Assembly (NCBI RefSeq): GCF_039645975.1
Contig: NZ_CP147918.1
Span: forward strand, 806,001-870,000
Reading direction: 5' to 3'
Length of the DNA: 64,000 nucleotides
Source of the DNA: Sulfurimonas sp. HSL-1716
Lineage (GTDB): Bacteria > Campylobacterota > Campylobacteria > Campylobacterales > Sulfurimonadaceae
The notes below the pieces were generated by a model that worked only from the letters and a program-made list of their open reading frames with translations, was not told where the DNA came from and made no database searches. Within the stretch, counting starts at the first letter, position 1. Each line of letters begins with the position of its first letter. The translations under genes were made by a program, and so were the position numbers. Of the stretch, positions 53,664 through 62,056 are shown piece by piece.

Positions 53664-54352
53664 AATTAGCAATAATGGGTGCGATGCCCGAAGAGATATC
53701 TCCGATTTTGGAAACTGTCGGTGAGTACAAAACGACTGAATATGCAGGAAACAAGTATTATGAGGCAAGCTATAACGGTGTTGATCTGATCATCGCTTAC
53801 TCTAAAATCGGCAAAGTGTTTTCAACACTTACAGCAGCGACTATGATTGAACATTTCGGAGCGCAGATGCTGCTTTTCAGCGGCGTTGCCGGAGCTGTTA
53901 GTCCGGATCTAAAAGTAGGTGACCTGGTCGTCGCTACAAAGCTTTCCCAGCACGACCTTGACATTACCGCATTCGGGCATCCTTTCGGGTATGTCCCGGA
54001 GGGAGCCGTTTATGTCGATGCGGATGAAGAACTTATAGAGATAGCAAAAGGCGTAGCATCGGATATGGGACTGCGCGTAAAAGAGGGTATCATCGCTACT
54101 GGCGATCAATTCGTGGCGAACGAAGAGAGAAAAAACTGGATAGGCGCCACTTTTAATGCCGATGCATTAGAGATGGAAGGCGGAAGCGTTGCTGTCGTGT
54201 GTAATGCCTTAGATGTACCGTTCTTTATTCTTCGTGCCATCAGTGATGCGGCAGATATGGATGCGAGTTTCAGTTTTGACGAGTTTCTGGTAAGCAGTGC
54301 GAAGATAAGTGCCGAATTTGTTATGAAGATGGTCGAGCGTATCGGAAAATAG
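53660..54352 (+). CDS. mtnN: 5'-methylthioadenosine/S-adenosylhomocysteine nucleosidase
   Basis: A 230-residue nucleosidase cleaving MTA and SAH (in some Campylobacterota also the futalosine-pathway intermediate aminodeoxyfutalosine). MGAMPEEISPIL at the start, FSGVAGAVSPDLKVGDLVVA, and catalytic region ALEMEGGSVAVVC and RAISDAADM are diagnostic. TTG start. It may be involved in menaquinone biosynthesis by the futalosine route, typical of this group. Confidence 0.94.
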   Translation: MKLAIMGAMPEEISPILETVGEYKTTEYAGNKYYEASYNGVDLIIAYSKIGKVFSTLTAATMIEHFGAQMLLFSGVAGAVSPDLKVGDLVVATKLSQHDLDITAFGHPFGYVPEGAVYVDADEELIEIAKGVASDMGLRVKEGIIATGDQFVANEERKNWIGATFNADALEMEGGSVAVVCNALDVPFFILRAISDAADMDASFSFDEFLVSSAKISAEFVMKMVERIGK

Positions 54353-54358
54353 CTTCAT

Positions 54359-55117
54359 ATGTCCATAAAACTTTCAAAAAAGATAATGAGCAAGCTCGGC
54401 AAGACGAACGCCGAATTTAATCTTGTAGAAGAGGGCGATAAGATCCTTGTCGGCCTTAGCGGAGGAAAAGATTCACTAACGCTTGTTCATGCGCTCAAAG
54501 AGCAGCAAAGACGTGCGCCCTTTAAGTTTGAGTTTCTTGCCGTAACGGTCTCATACGGGATGAATGAAAATTTTGACAGATTAAAAGCGCATTGTGCCGA
54601 GCATGATATCCCCTATGAGATATACGATACCAACATCTATGATCTTGCAGAAGACAAGATAAGAAAGAACTCCTCTTTTTGCAGTTTCTTTTCACGTATG
54701 AGACGCGGTTCTCTTTACAGTGCCGCAGAGAAATACGGATGCAACAAAGTGGCTCTGGGGCATCATCTCGATGATGCCGCGGAGAGCTTTTTTATGAACT
54801 TTATCTATAACGGACAGATGCGTTCTCTCGCACCCAAATACAAAGCGGATAACGGTCTCATCGTCATACGTCCGCTTATCCAGCTCCGAGAACGTCAGCT
54901 TGCGGCCGCTGCTTTGGAAAACGATATGCCCACAATCGGCGATGAGGCATGTCCTTCTATGCGTTTTGATATAAAGATGCCGCATGCACGGGCCGATATG
55001 AAAGAGATGCTTTTTGAAATGGAGAAAAAATACCCTTCGCTTTTCGTATCTTTGAATGCGGCTTTTAAAAATATATCCGAAGAGAGTTTTTTTGAGGTAG
55101 AGAAGTTCAACCTTTAA
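54359..55117 (+). CDS. ttcA-like: TtcA-like tRNA 2-thiolation protein lacking part of the Cys motif
   Basis: A 252-residue PP-loop ATPase. SGGKDS (34-39) is the ATP pyrophosphatase loop, and GHHLDDAAESFFMNFIYNG is the conserved TtcA block. In TtcA the CxxC before RxRRG holds an iron-sulfur cluster; here it reads C108-S-F-F111, so the second cysteine is absent, and the later motif has one Cys (C197, DEACPSM) instead of CxxC. Thiolation of tRNA position 32 is thus uncertain; it may be a divergent subfamily. Confidence 0.85.
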   Translation: MSIKLSKKIMSKLGKTNAEFNLVEEGDKILVGLSGGKDSLTLVHALKEQQRRAPFKFEFLAVTVSYGMNENFDRLKAHCAEHDIPYEIYDTNIYDLAEDKIRKNSSFCSFFSRMRRGSLYSAAEKYGCNKVALGHHLDDAAESFFMNFIYNGQMRSLAPKYKADNGLIVIRPLIQLRERQLAAAALENDMPTIGDEACPSMRFDIKMPHARADMKEMLFEMEKKYPSLFVSLNAAFKNISEESFFEVEKFNL

Positions 55118-55124
55118 AAAAACG

Positions 55125-55164
55125 CGTATGCCGAATCAATCCGTAAGATTGTGTTTCGCATACG
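55125..55164 (-). terminator. Terminator for the leftward hypothetical gene
   Basis: A long hairpin: CGTATG...CATACG outer stem, CGAA/TTCG middle and CAATC/GATTG inner stem. On the minus strand it is followed by a run of seven T (A-run at 55117-55123 on plus). It overlaps the last codons of the gene at 55136 and lies between convergent genes. Confidence 0.7.
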
Positions 55165-55594
55165 TTTCGGCTTTTAAATTATCTAAAAACTCTATTATCC
55201 TGTTTTGATATATCTTTGTCTCTTCATCATCTGCTACTTCCAGCAAAGACGACAGGCTCTCTTTGTCTATTTTTTTTGCATACCTAGGAATCTCTTTTAA
55301 CTCCTGCACGACGGACTCTATCAGTTTGTCTATATTGAACTCGTTTGATTTTCTGATTTTTCTAACAATCTCTTTTGTCGTGAGCACGAGAAGATCGGCT
55401 CTGTCTTCGTCATTATATATTTTTATCGCAGTGCTTCTCAGGTTTATATAATAATCATTATCATGCTCTTCATTGTCCACGCCAACGAGCAGAGCAAAAA
55501 GTTTTGCCCTAAAGAGCAGAGAGTTATGATTATAGATAAATATCTCTCTAAAAGCGTTAAAGATATGATGTTTCAATTTAGAAAACGCTCTCAT
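55136..55594 (-). CDS. Hypothetical soluble helical protein (152 aa)
   Basis: Unrecognised. Charged and largely helical: MRAFSKLKHHIFNAFREIFI, YYINLRSTAIKIYNDEDRAD, then a coil-like tail (KEIPRYAKKIDKESLSSLLE). No signal peptide or membrane helix. It is the only leftward gene here, convergent with the TtcA-like gene and divergent from the cytochrome gene across 163 bases. AAAGGATTTTAT precedes the ATG. Confidence 0.7.
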   Translation of the reverse strand: MRAFSKLKHHIFNAFREIFIYNHNSLLFRAKLFALLVGVDNEEHDNDYYINLRSTAIKIYNDEDRADLLVLTTKEIVRKIRKSNEFNIDKLIESVVQELKEIPRYAKKIDKESLSSLLEVADDEETKIYQNRIIEFLDNLKAETYAKHNLTD

Positions 55595-55746
55595 ATAAAA
55601 TCCTTTTAATAATGAGATTATATCAAATTGTAGATGTATCTATTTTCTTTCTTTGTTTAATATATAAAAAAATCAAATAAAACATATGTAAAGTTAGATT
55701 AAGATTTCTTATGTAACACTGTTGTGTTCGTAACAACGAACAAAGA

Positions 55747-55755
55747 GGGGGGGGG
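55747..55755 (+). repeat. Poly-G tract (G9) in the ribosome-site region of the cytochrome gene
   Basis: Nine consecutive G bases end two bases before ATG 55758 and eight before a second in-frame ATG (55764). In Campylobacterota G tracts of this length are frequently slippage-prone contingency loci. Confidence 0.85.
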
Positions 55756-55757
55756 AA

Positions 55758-58133
55758 ATGAAAATGGTAAGAAAAATATTGAGATTTTCTGTCATAGTCG
55801 CTATTTTTTTCAGTGCGTTCACGCCTTTGAGCGCATATGATAAGAATCCGCCGTTTAGGTTATTTAAACTTCAGCCTGTAATATATCAAAGTGAAGGAAA
55901 GACCATCAAAGCCTATAATCCGGAAACGGACTATAGAATATTTATAAACTACGAGCTGGGGATGCATTGTGTCGGTTTTGAGATGAGTTACTGCTGTGTC
56001 ATCCCTCCGTACAATTCTATACAGTCGCAAGCTGTAAAAACAGGAACGGGAGGACAGCTTCCTGCTTTGATCACTCCAAACGATAATAAAAAGCTCTATT
56101 ATTACGTTAAAAACAATTCGTATTCCGAAGGTAATAAAATGAAATACTGGAGTGTTATGAAAGATGTCGACGGTAACGGACATATGGACGATGCCGGTGA
56201 TAATGTCGCAAATTACGTATGGAAACATCTGTTTATCTATAAGGATCTTGAAGGTACAATCCCTGCCGGAGCGACGAAAAAAGACCGTCTGTATGTCGGG
56301 AAGGATATCAAAGTAAAGATAGATGCGGGCCCTACGGGTAAAGATGTATCGGGAGGATATCTGGATTATGCAGGAAAAGACGGTGGAAACATAGTCTTTA
56401 CGGATACACTGGTTCCCTCGGTGACCGATGTAAAGCTAAAGCTTACTGCTTCTCATCTCTGGGATGCTTTGGGTCTTCCTCTGACAGCCTTTAACGACGA
56501 TACGAGAAAAGGCAGTATCCGTTCCGTGACCGAAAAGGATTTTCAGCCGTTTCAAAAATCGATGGTTCAACTGCATGATCAAAGCGGCAGGCCGATCATA
56601 GACCATGGAAAGATAGTCGAATATTTCGGCACCAATCCTGTCGATATTCCAAACTGTTATGCCTGTCATTCACGCGAAGGAAAAGCGGCAAAAATGGCCA
56701 GAGACGAAGGATTGAAGTTCTCCGATGAAGAGTATAACTATTGGAAAACCTATCCCGATGAAAGTGAATATATGGCAAGGCTTTCAGAAGCATCCATAAA
56801 TATATTGAGTCTGCATGACAAACATCATAAGACTGCGTTTTTAAAGTATTACGATCCAAAAGCATCATCGAACCGTTTGGGTAAGATAGGTGAGATCAAC
56901 TGTGCCGATTGTCATGGTGATAATGTTTCCGGTAATCTGCAGGAACCTCGTCCCGGTGCGACCGGCTATAAAACCGTTAAAGCAAAAACATTGACAGAAG
57001 CGATTCACGGCTTTCACTTGGGTATGGTTCCTATGCCTGACGGAGCTTCAAGAAGTCAAGCATGTCAATCCTGTCATCCGACGCATTTTCAAGATCCGTC
57101 TATGAACGATGATACGAATCCGCTCCGCGTGAGCGATCGTTACGGTGAAGGACGTTTTAACAATAAAGATATCCGAACAAGCGGAGGCGGATGTTATGTC
57201 CGTCGTGATGCACACTCCAACCCCGCCGCAAAACCGCCTTTCTTTTTAAACGCGATCGGCAAATACCTTTTTGCCAATGTCAGTACAAAGGACGAAAAAG
57301 GAAAAAACGCAAAAGAGTTGAGAGGGCTGTACTGTACGAATTGTCATACGAAGATAGCTCAAGCCCTTTACAAAGCGGACGATCTAAAAGATGCTGCGAC
57401 GCAAGAGGGTAAAACGCTGCGTAATAAAAGCTTAAAAGAGATAGTTGAAAAACTTGCAAAAGGGGATATGAAACGTTTTAATGCACTGATCGATCCTAAA
57501 ACTACGGGTAAAAACGAGGTACAAAGATATTATACGGAGCACAAGTCGGCTACGATACTTAAAAATGTCGGTAAAAACGGCAAGCTTGACTTAAAACCAT
57601 GGAATCATCCGACAGGCGGAGATGTCCCTTACAGCGCGGCTTCAGGTGGTAACGACTGGTGGCTGAGTGCCGGCGAGCCTCACTGTGCCGATTGTCATGC
57701 CGCTCCGTTTGTCGAGAGTATGGGAGGAGAGTATTTCCCGATCGATCAGAACAACAAACATTCACTGTATCGCTACTCTAAAGGTCACGGAGATATCGCA
57801 TGCCAATCTTGTCATGAATCGACTCACGGTCTATATTCGACTCGTTATGACGGCAAAAGCAGAACGGTCGACATTACGACGCATGAGCAGGCGCTTCAAT
57901 ACAGTCCTGACGGAAATTATGCAGGGCCTGTAACGTGTGCGGCCTGTCATACGGTAAACAACAAAGGTATTCCGGTCCAACTTGAAGGTACGGCATACGA
58001 GAATGACTATTGGGCTTCCGTTACGTTGGCACACTTTATGAGATCGGGTGATCAAAAACTCGGTATTAAACAGCTTGTAGAGAAGTTCCCGTACAAAAAA
58101 TCGGCTCATATAGTCGAAACGACCTGGAAATGA
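55758..58133 (+). CDS. Secreted seven-heme c-type cytochrome
   Basis: A 791-residue protein with a signal peptide (about 1-26, ILRFSVIVAIFFSAFTPLSA). Seven CxxCH heme sites lie at about 300, 381, 436, 526, 643, 682 and 727. A CYVRRDAH segment near 478 could be a lost eighth site. The N-terminal 290 residues lack heme motifs and carry a Cys-rich patch (NYELGMHCVGFEMSYCCVIP) with a calcium-like DVDGNGHMDDAGD loop (about 134-146). Periplasmic or surface electron transfer is likely; substrate unknown. Monocistronic, terminator downstream; poly-G tract before the start. Confidence 0.85.
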   Translation: MKMVRKILRFSVIVAIFFSAFTPLSAYDKNPPFRLFKLQPVIYQSEGKTIKAYNPETDYRIFINYELGMHCVGFEMSYCCVIPPYNSIQSQAVKTGTGGQLPALITPNDNKKLYYYVKNNSYSEGNKMKYWSVMKDVDGNGHMDDAGDNVANYVWKHLFIYKDLEGTIPAGATKKDRLYVGKDIKVKIDAGPTGKDVSGGYLDYAGKDGGNIVFTDTLVPSVTDVKLKLTASHLWDALGLPLTAFNDDTRKGSIRSVTEKDFQPFQKSMVQLHDQSGRPIIDHGKIVEYFGTNPVDIPNCYACHSREGKAAKMARDEGLKFSDEEYNYWKTYPDESEYMARLSEASINILSLHDKHHKTAFLKYYDPKASSNRLGKIGEINCADCHGDNVSGNLQEPRPGATGYKTVKAKTLTEAIHGFHLGMVPMPDGASRSQACQSCHPTHFQDPSMNDDTNPLRVSDRYGEGRFNNKDIRTSGGGCYVRRDAHSNPAAKPPFFLNAIGKYLFANVSTKDEKGKNAKELRGLYCTNCHTKIAQALYKADDLKDAATQEGKTLRNKSLKEIVEKLAKGDMKRFNALIDPKTTGKNEVQRYYTEHKSATILKNVGKNGKLDLKPWNHPTGGDVPYSAASGGNDWWLSAGEPHCADCHAAPFVESMGGEYFPIDQNNKHSLYRYSKGHGDIACQSCHESTHGLYSTRYDGKSRTVDITTHEQALQYSPDGNYAGPVTCAACHTVNNKGIPVQLEGTAYENDYWASVTLAHFMRSGDQKLGIKQLVEKFPYKKSAHIVETTWK

Positions 58134-58163
58134 TCTTTTAGAGTTCAAAATAAAAATTCCCGC

Positions 58164-58191
58164 CAGTAGACGGATCCTGCTCCGTCTGCTG
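58164..58191 (+). terminator. Hairpin terminator after the cytochrome gene
   Basis: CAG-T-AGACGGA, six-base loop, TCCGTCT-G-CTG: a ten-pair stem with a T/G mismatch-like bulge, followed within a few bases by an A/T-rich stretch with a T7 run at about 58202. Moderate strength. Confidence 0.6.
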
Positions 58192-58223
58192 AATAAACAA
58201 TCTTTTTTTAAATGTGAGTTTGC

Positions 58224-58229
58224 TATAAT
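58224..58229 (+). promoter_or_regulatory. Promoter -10 of yebC
   Basis: Extended TGCTATAAT with TATAAT at 58224-58229, about 30 bases before the ATG. Confidence 0.6.
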
Positions 58230-58259
58230 CACCCAAAATATTTTACTAGGAATCTAACT

Positions 58260-58970
58260 ATGGGTAGAGCTTTTGAATATAGAAAAGCAGCTAAAATGAA
58301 ACGTTGGGGAAATATGTCTAAAGTATTTCCAAAACTTGGAAAAATTATTACTATGGCGGCAAAAGAGGGCGGGACAGATCCTGATATGAACCCGAGACTC
58401 CGTACGGCTATTTTAAATGCCAAAGCTGAAAATATGCCTAAAGACAACATCGAAGCGGCGATAAAAAGAGCTACGGCAAAAGATACGGCTGCGATGCTTG
58501 AAGTAAACTTTGAGGCAAAAGCACCTCACGGCGTCCTTCTTTTCATAGAGTGTGCGACCGATAATAACACACGTACAGTTGCAAACGTAAAATCGACTGT
58601 AAATAAAAACGGCGGAGAAGTCTTGACAAACGGATCACTCGAATTTATGTTCTCCCGCAAAGCTGTATTCGAATTTGATAAGACTGATGATATGGATTTA
58701 GAAGAGCTTGAACTTGAGTTGATAGATTCGGGTCTTGAAGAGATAGAGGAAGAGGAAGGAGTTGTTTTGGTCACTGCCGATTATACCGACTTCGGTAATC
58801 TTCAAAATGCGTTTGAAAAGCTTGGAATACAGCTGAAAAAAGCGGAACTTCAGCGCATTGCAAACACCCCGATAGAATTAACGGATAAGCAGTTGGAATC
58901 TGTAAACAAGATGATCGACAGATTAGAAGACGATGAAGATATCCAGCATATCTTTACAAATATAGCATAA
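58260..58970 (+). CDS. yebC: YebC/PmpR family protein
   Basis: A 236-residue YebC-family protein. [20 protein letters not shown] at the start, [20 protein letters not shown] and [14 protein letters not shown] are diagnostic. Long annotated as a transcriptional regulator; members are now linked to ribosome rescue at stalling sequences. The N-terminus ([15 protein letters not shown]) is the epsilonproteobacterial version of AGHSKWANIKH. Confidence 0.96.
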   Translation: MGRAFEYRKAAKMKRWGNMSKVFPKLGKIITMAAKEGGTDPDMNPRLRTAILNAKAENMPKDNIEAAIKRATAKDTAAMLEVNFEAKAPHGVLLFIECATDNNTRTVANVKSTVNKNGGEVLTNGSLEFMFSRKAVFEFDKTDDMDLEELELELIDSGLEEIEEEEGVVLVTADYTDFGNLQNAFEKLGIQLKKAELQRIANTPIELTDKQLESVNKMIDRLEDDEDIQHIFTNIA

Positions 58971-58975
58971 AGAAC

Positions 58976-58999
58976 ACATGTAAGAATTTTCTTACATGT
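58976..58999. terminator. Inverted repeat after yebC
   Basis: ACATGTAAGAA, TT, TTCTTACATGT: a perfect 11-pair stem five bases after the yebC stop. No T-run follows (AAGTATCC), so the terminator role is uncertain. Confidence 0.45.
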
Positions 59000-59010
59000 A
59001 AGTATCCTTA

Positions 59011-59583
59011 ATGTTTACAATCCAAAAAGAATCCACCGCAACCTACGAAGAGAAACAATCAAAGTTTATAGCGCATCTAGTGCCCTATACTGCATATAAA
59101 ACTACACTGGAAACACTTAAGCGGGAACATCCAAAAGCAAGACATTTCGTGACCTCATACAGGTACCTAAACGAATTTGACCAGATAGTCGAGAACTCAA
59201 GTGACGACGGTGAACCAAAAGGTACTTCCGGCAAGCCGACACTCTCAGTCCTGCAGGGAAAAGAACTGGTGAACACGGCTGTCATCGTGGTCAGATATTT
59301 CGGCGGAACAAAGCTGGGAACAGGCGGGCTGGTACGTGCGTACAGCGATGCCGTGAATATGGCGATAAACGCTGCGGAGCTTTTAGAATATAAAAAAGAG
59401 GAAACCGTATCGATCACGTTTGCATATACGGACATAGGAAGAGTCGAGTACGAATGCCTGCAGTGCGGGGTGGATATAGTAAATAAGAGTTTTGAGTCGG
59501 ATGTTGTTTTTGAGATAAAGGCCGAAAGCTCGGCTTTAAAGGATCTGTTCGCTAAATTAGATAGAACTATTGTTATCGCTTAG
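59011..59583 (+). CDS. IMPACT/YigZ family protein (UPF0029)
   Basis: A 190-residue protein with the IMPACT domain: KESTATYEEKQSKFIAHLVP, ASHHxxAYR-like ARHFVTSYRYLN, DDGEPKGTSGKP and VVRYFGGTKLGTGGLVRAYS. A small C-terminal domain follows. The function is not established in bacteria. It converges with the EI24 gene, overlapping by 27 bases. Confidence 0.92.
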   Translation: MFTIQKESTATYEEKQSKFIAHLVPYTAYKTTLETLKREHPKARHFVTSYRYLNEFDQIVENSSDDGEPKGTSGKPTLSVLQGKELVNTAVIVVRYFGGTKLGTGGLVRAYSDAVNMAINAAELLEYKKEETVSITFAYTDIGRVEYECLQCGVDIVNKSFESDVVFEIKAESSALKDLFAKLDRTIVIA

Positions 59584-60372
59584 TCTGAGCTCTCTGGTCT
59601 CTTTAAAATATGCGTGCCCCATGAATATGACGTAAAAGATCCCGCCGAAAAGAATAGCAAAAGGGATAAGCGAGACAAGATACAAGACAAAGGTCTTTAT
59701 ACGCATATCGTTGCCGGAGAAGAACATTATCTTTTTATACTCCTCGTTTGTATTGATGTTGGAAGAGACGTCATAAGTGATCATTTTATGAAAGAAGTAA
59801 TACATAGGAATATTGAACATAATGACATTCAATATCGGTACAAAATAAAACGGGACAAAGAGTATAAGCATCGCGGTCATTATCAAAAACCATTTTATCA
59901 CTTTGAGTATCGAGATAAAAAAGTTGTCATGCCCTTTCATCTCGATATCGGAATAATGCTTCTTTTGGAGCTCTTTTAATACAAAAGGGGTTAAAAATGC
60001 TATGACGATGACCGCTATAAAAATAGAGACCACAAGTGCGAGCATACTTCCTACCGTGTAAAATAAAAAGGTCATGATCCATGCCGTAACGGCGTGGCTC
60101 ATCAAAAATTCCACGACGGAAGAGCCTTTAAAGTCACCGACGAACGAATCCGTGTTTTCCACTCCGTCAATAACGTTTGACTGAGTCTGCTCTACATGCA
60201 GGGTCGCTTGATGAAGCTGCTGGACGGTAGAACCTGCAAAATAGAAAAAAAGAGCATAGATGACGACCATAGTCGCGATAAAGGGAGCTACGGAATATTT
60301 CATCATCTTTAGAGTAAAAAAATCTTTTATGCTGGTGATAAATATCTCATTTTGTTTCATCGCTTGCTCCAT
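59557..60372 (-). CDS. EI24/CysZ-like membrane protein
   Basis: A 271-residue inner-membrane protein with about five hydrophobic segments (YSVAPFIATMVVIYALFFYF, FYTVGSMLALVVSIFIAVIV, LFVPFYFVPILNVIMFNIPM). The NVIMFNIPMYYFFHKM pattern and overall plan fit the EI24 family (CysZ sulfate permease relatives), but sulfate transport cannot be assumed. Overlaps the DUF3137 gene start by 16 bases; ends the leftward LemA operon. Confidence 0.75.
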   Translation of the reverse strand: MEQAMKQNEIFITSIKDFFTLKMMKYSVAPFIATMVVIYALFFYFAGSTVQQLHQATLHVEQTQSNVIDGVENTDSFVGDFKGSSVVEFLMSHAVTAWIMTFLFYTVGSMLALVVSIFIAVIVIAFLTPFVLKELQKKHYSDIEMKGHDNFFISILKVIKWFLIMTAMLILFVPFYFVPILNVIMFNIPMYYFFHKMITYDVSSNINTNEEYKKIMFFSGNDMRIKTFVLYLVSLIPFAILFGGIFYVIFMGHAYFKETRELRLSDNNSSI

Positions 60373-61325
60373 AATCTTTCATTTAATTTCAGCTCTTCTA
60401 TTATCGCTACGGTCAATTGCAGAGTCTTGACATATTCCATAGCGACTTGATACTCTAAAAGTGATCTGAATACGGACGGTTCGAACAGGTCCTTGTCGTA
60501 TTCTATCGCAAGGTTCATCTGACCGTTCACAAAAGAGATGTAAACGGGTTTTCCCGTTTTTTTCTTCAGGTCAAGGATCCTTTTCATCATAGAATGGGTC
60601 AAAATATATCTGGCTTCTATCTGGTCGCTTCCGTAAACGACAAACTCTTTTTCAAATGCCGGATCATCCATTTTTACAAGCTGGTTTCTTGCGAGATTTT
60701 TTGACTGCAGCCAGCTTCCTATGACCGATCCGAACAGATTCTCCGCACTATCAGGGAGAATTATAGTAGAATTAGAGAAATATTTGTTAAACGAAGTGAC
60801 GATAAACAAGCCTTTGAATATCGTGCTCCACGTTGTTCTGCCTTTTGAATCTTCATGTTTCTGCTCTGCATGAACATCCGAAAAAGTTATATCTACCGAA
60901 TCTATCTTCCCTGTTACATAGTCATTGCCGCTGTATCTGTCGATCTTGTCCGTAAAGAGTTTTGAATCGATAAAGATACGCTCTTCGATCTTGTAGACTG
61001 GATCGTATCTTAGATTATCGTCTATCTCATGGATAAGAGGCTCTATAATCTTGGTTTTAAAAGAGGAAGCGTAGTCTTTTATAAGTATCTTATACAAAAA
61101 TGCACCCGAAGCGCCGAGAGCAAATATAAAAAAGATTATCATATCGGTGTCTATCGATTTGAACCCGTCGGTTAAAAAATAGAAGATCAACAGCCCGGCG
61201 ACAGCCAGGAGTATCCCGAACTTGATGATCTTGTCTTTGAGTGCACGTCTTTGTTCTTCGAGCTCCTGAAGCGTCGGATAAAGGGTGTTGTAGTAAAAAT
61301 CCGTAAGATGGCCGATACTTTTCAT
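60357..61325 (-). CDS. DUF3137 membrane protein
   Basis: A 322-residue protein with two N-terminal helices (IIKFGILLAVAGLLIFYFLT, MIIFFIFALGASGAFLYKIL) and a soluble domain carrying FKGLFIVTSFNKYFSNSTII and the YILTHSMMKRILDLKKKTGK block. DUF3137 genes commonly sit next to lemA, as here (3-base gap). Function unknown. Confidence 0.85.
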   Translation of the reverse strand: MKSIGHLTDFYYNTLYPTLQELEEQRRALKDKIIKFGILLAVAGLLIFYFLTDGFKSIDTDMIIFFIFALGASGAFLYKILIKDYASSFKTKIIEPLIHEIDDNLRYDPVYKIEERIFIDSKLFTDKIDRYSGNDYVTGKIDSVDITFSDVHAEQKHEDSKGRTTWSTIFKGLFIVTSFNKYFSNSTIILPDSAENLFGSVIGSWLQSKNLARNQLVKMDDPAFEKEFVVYGSDQIEARYILTHSMMKRILDLKKKTGKPVYISFVNGQMNLAIEYDKDLFEPSVFRSLLEYQVAMEYVKTLQLTVAIIEELKLNERLWSKR

Positions 61326-61328
61326 CTA

Positions 61329-61883
61329 TTATGAGTTAAACATCTCTTTTACGTTTACGTTCTTGCGCTCGCCTTCGCTTATGACAAAGACATCTTTTTT
61401 GCCAAGGCTCATAAATGAAGCCATCATATTCGTCGGAAACATTTCGATCGCATTGTTGTAGTCCGTAACTGCCTGATTATAAGCGCGGCGTGCGGCTGAT
61501 ATCTGAGATTCTATTTCCGTCAGGTTATGCTGAAGATTCATGACGTTTTCGTTTGCTTTGAGATCAGGATAGTTCTCGACTGCGACCATAATGGAGCCTA
61601 ATGCCGAGGTGATCTTTGTATCCAGTTCTATCTTCTCTTTGTCGCTGAGACCCGGTTTGTTGGCTTCTGAGCGAAGCTTGGTCACATTTTCCAAGATAGA
61701 TTTTTCATGTTCCATATATTTTGAAACGGATGCAACGAGATTAGGGATAAGGTCATAACGTTTTTTTAGTACTGCATCCACGCCTCCAAATATGTTTTCG
61801 ACCTGATTTTTCTTTGCTATGAGAGAGTTGTACATAAGTATCAAAATCAACGCCGCAACCGCAATTATTATGAGTATCGTCAT
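61329..61883 (-). CDS. lemA: LemA family protein
   Basis: A 184-residue protein: one N-terminal membrane helix (ILIIIAVAALILILMYNSLI) and a helical bundle with VDAVLKKRYDLIPNLVASVS, ENYPDLKANENVMNLQHNLT and AARRAYNQAVTDYNNAIEMF, all LemA signatures. Membrane-anchored; role in bacteria unclear. First gene of a leftward lemA-DUF3137-EI24 operon. The 173 bases upstream are AT-rich and divergent from the GGDEF gene. Confidence 0.95.
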   Translation of the reverse strand: MTILIIIAVAALILILMYNSLIAKKNQVENIFGGVDAVLKKRYDLIPNLVASVSKYMEHEKSILENVTKLRSEANKPGLSDKEKIELDTKITSALGSIMVAVENYPDLKANENVMNLQHNLTEIESQISAARRAYNQAVTDYNNAIEMFPTNMMASFMSLGKKDVFVISEGERKNVNVKEMFNS

Positions 61884-62056
61884 ATTGTCAACCTTATTTT
61901 TTATATATTATATATATTAATTCTTTATGCACAATAAAAGATGTATGATTTCATGACAGCGGGGAAAAATAAAGCGTATGATGTATATTTATAGAAGAAA
62001 TATTACAGTTAAAATCTGTTAGAATCCCGTCTTAATAAAATTAAAGGAAATATACT

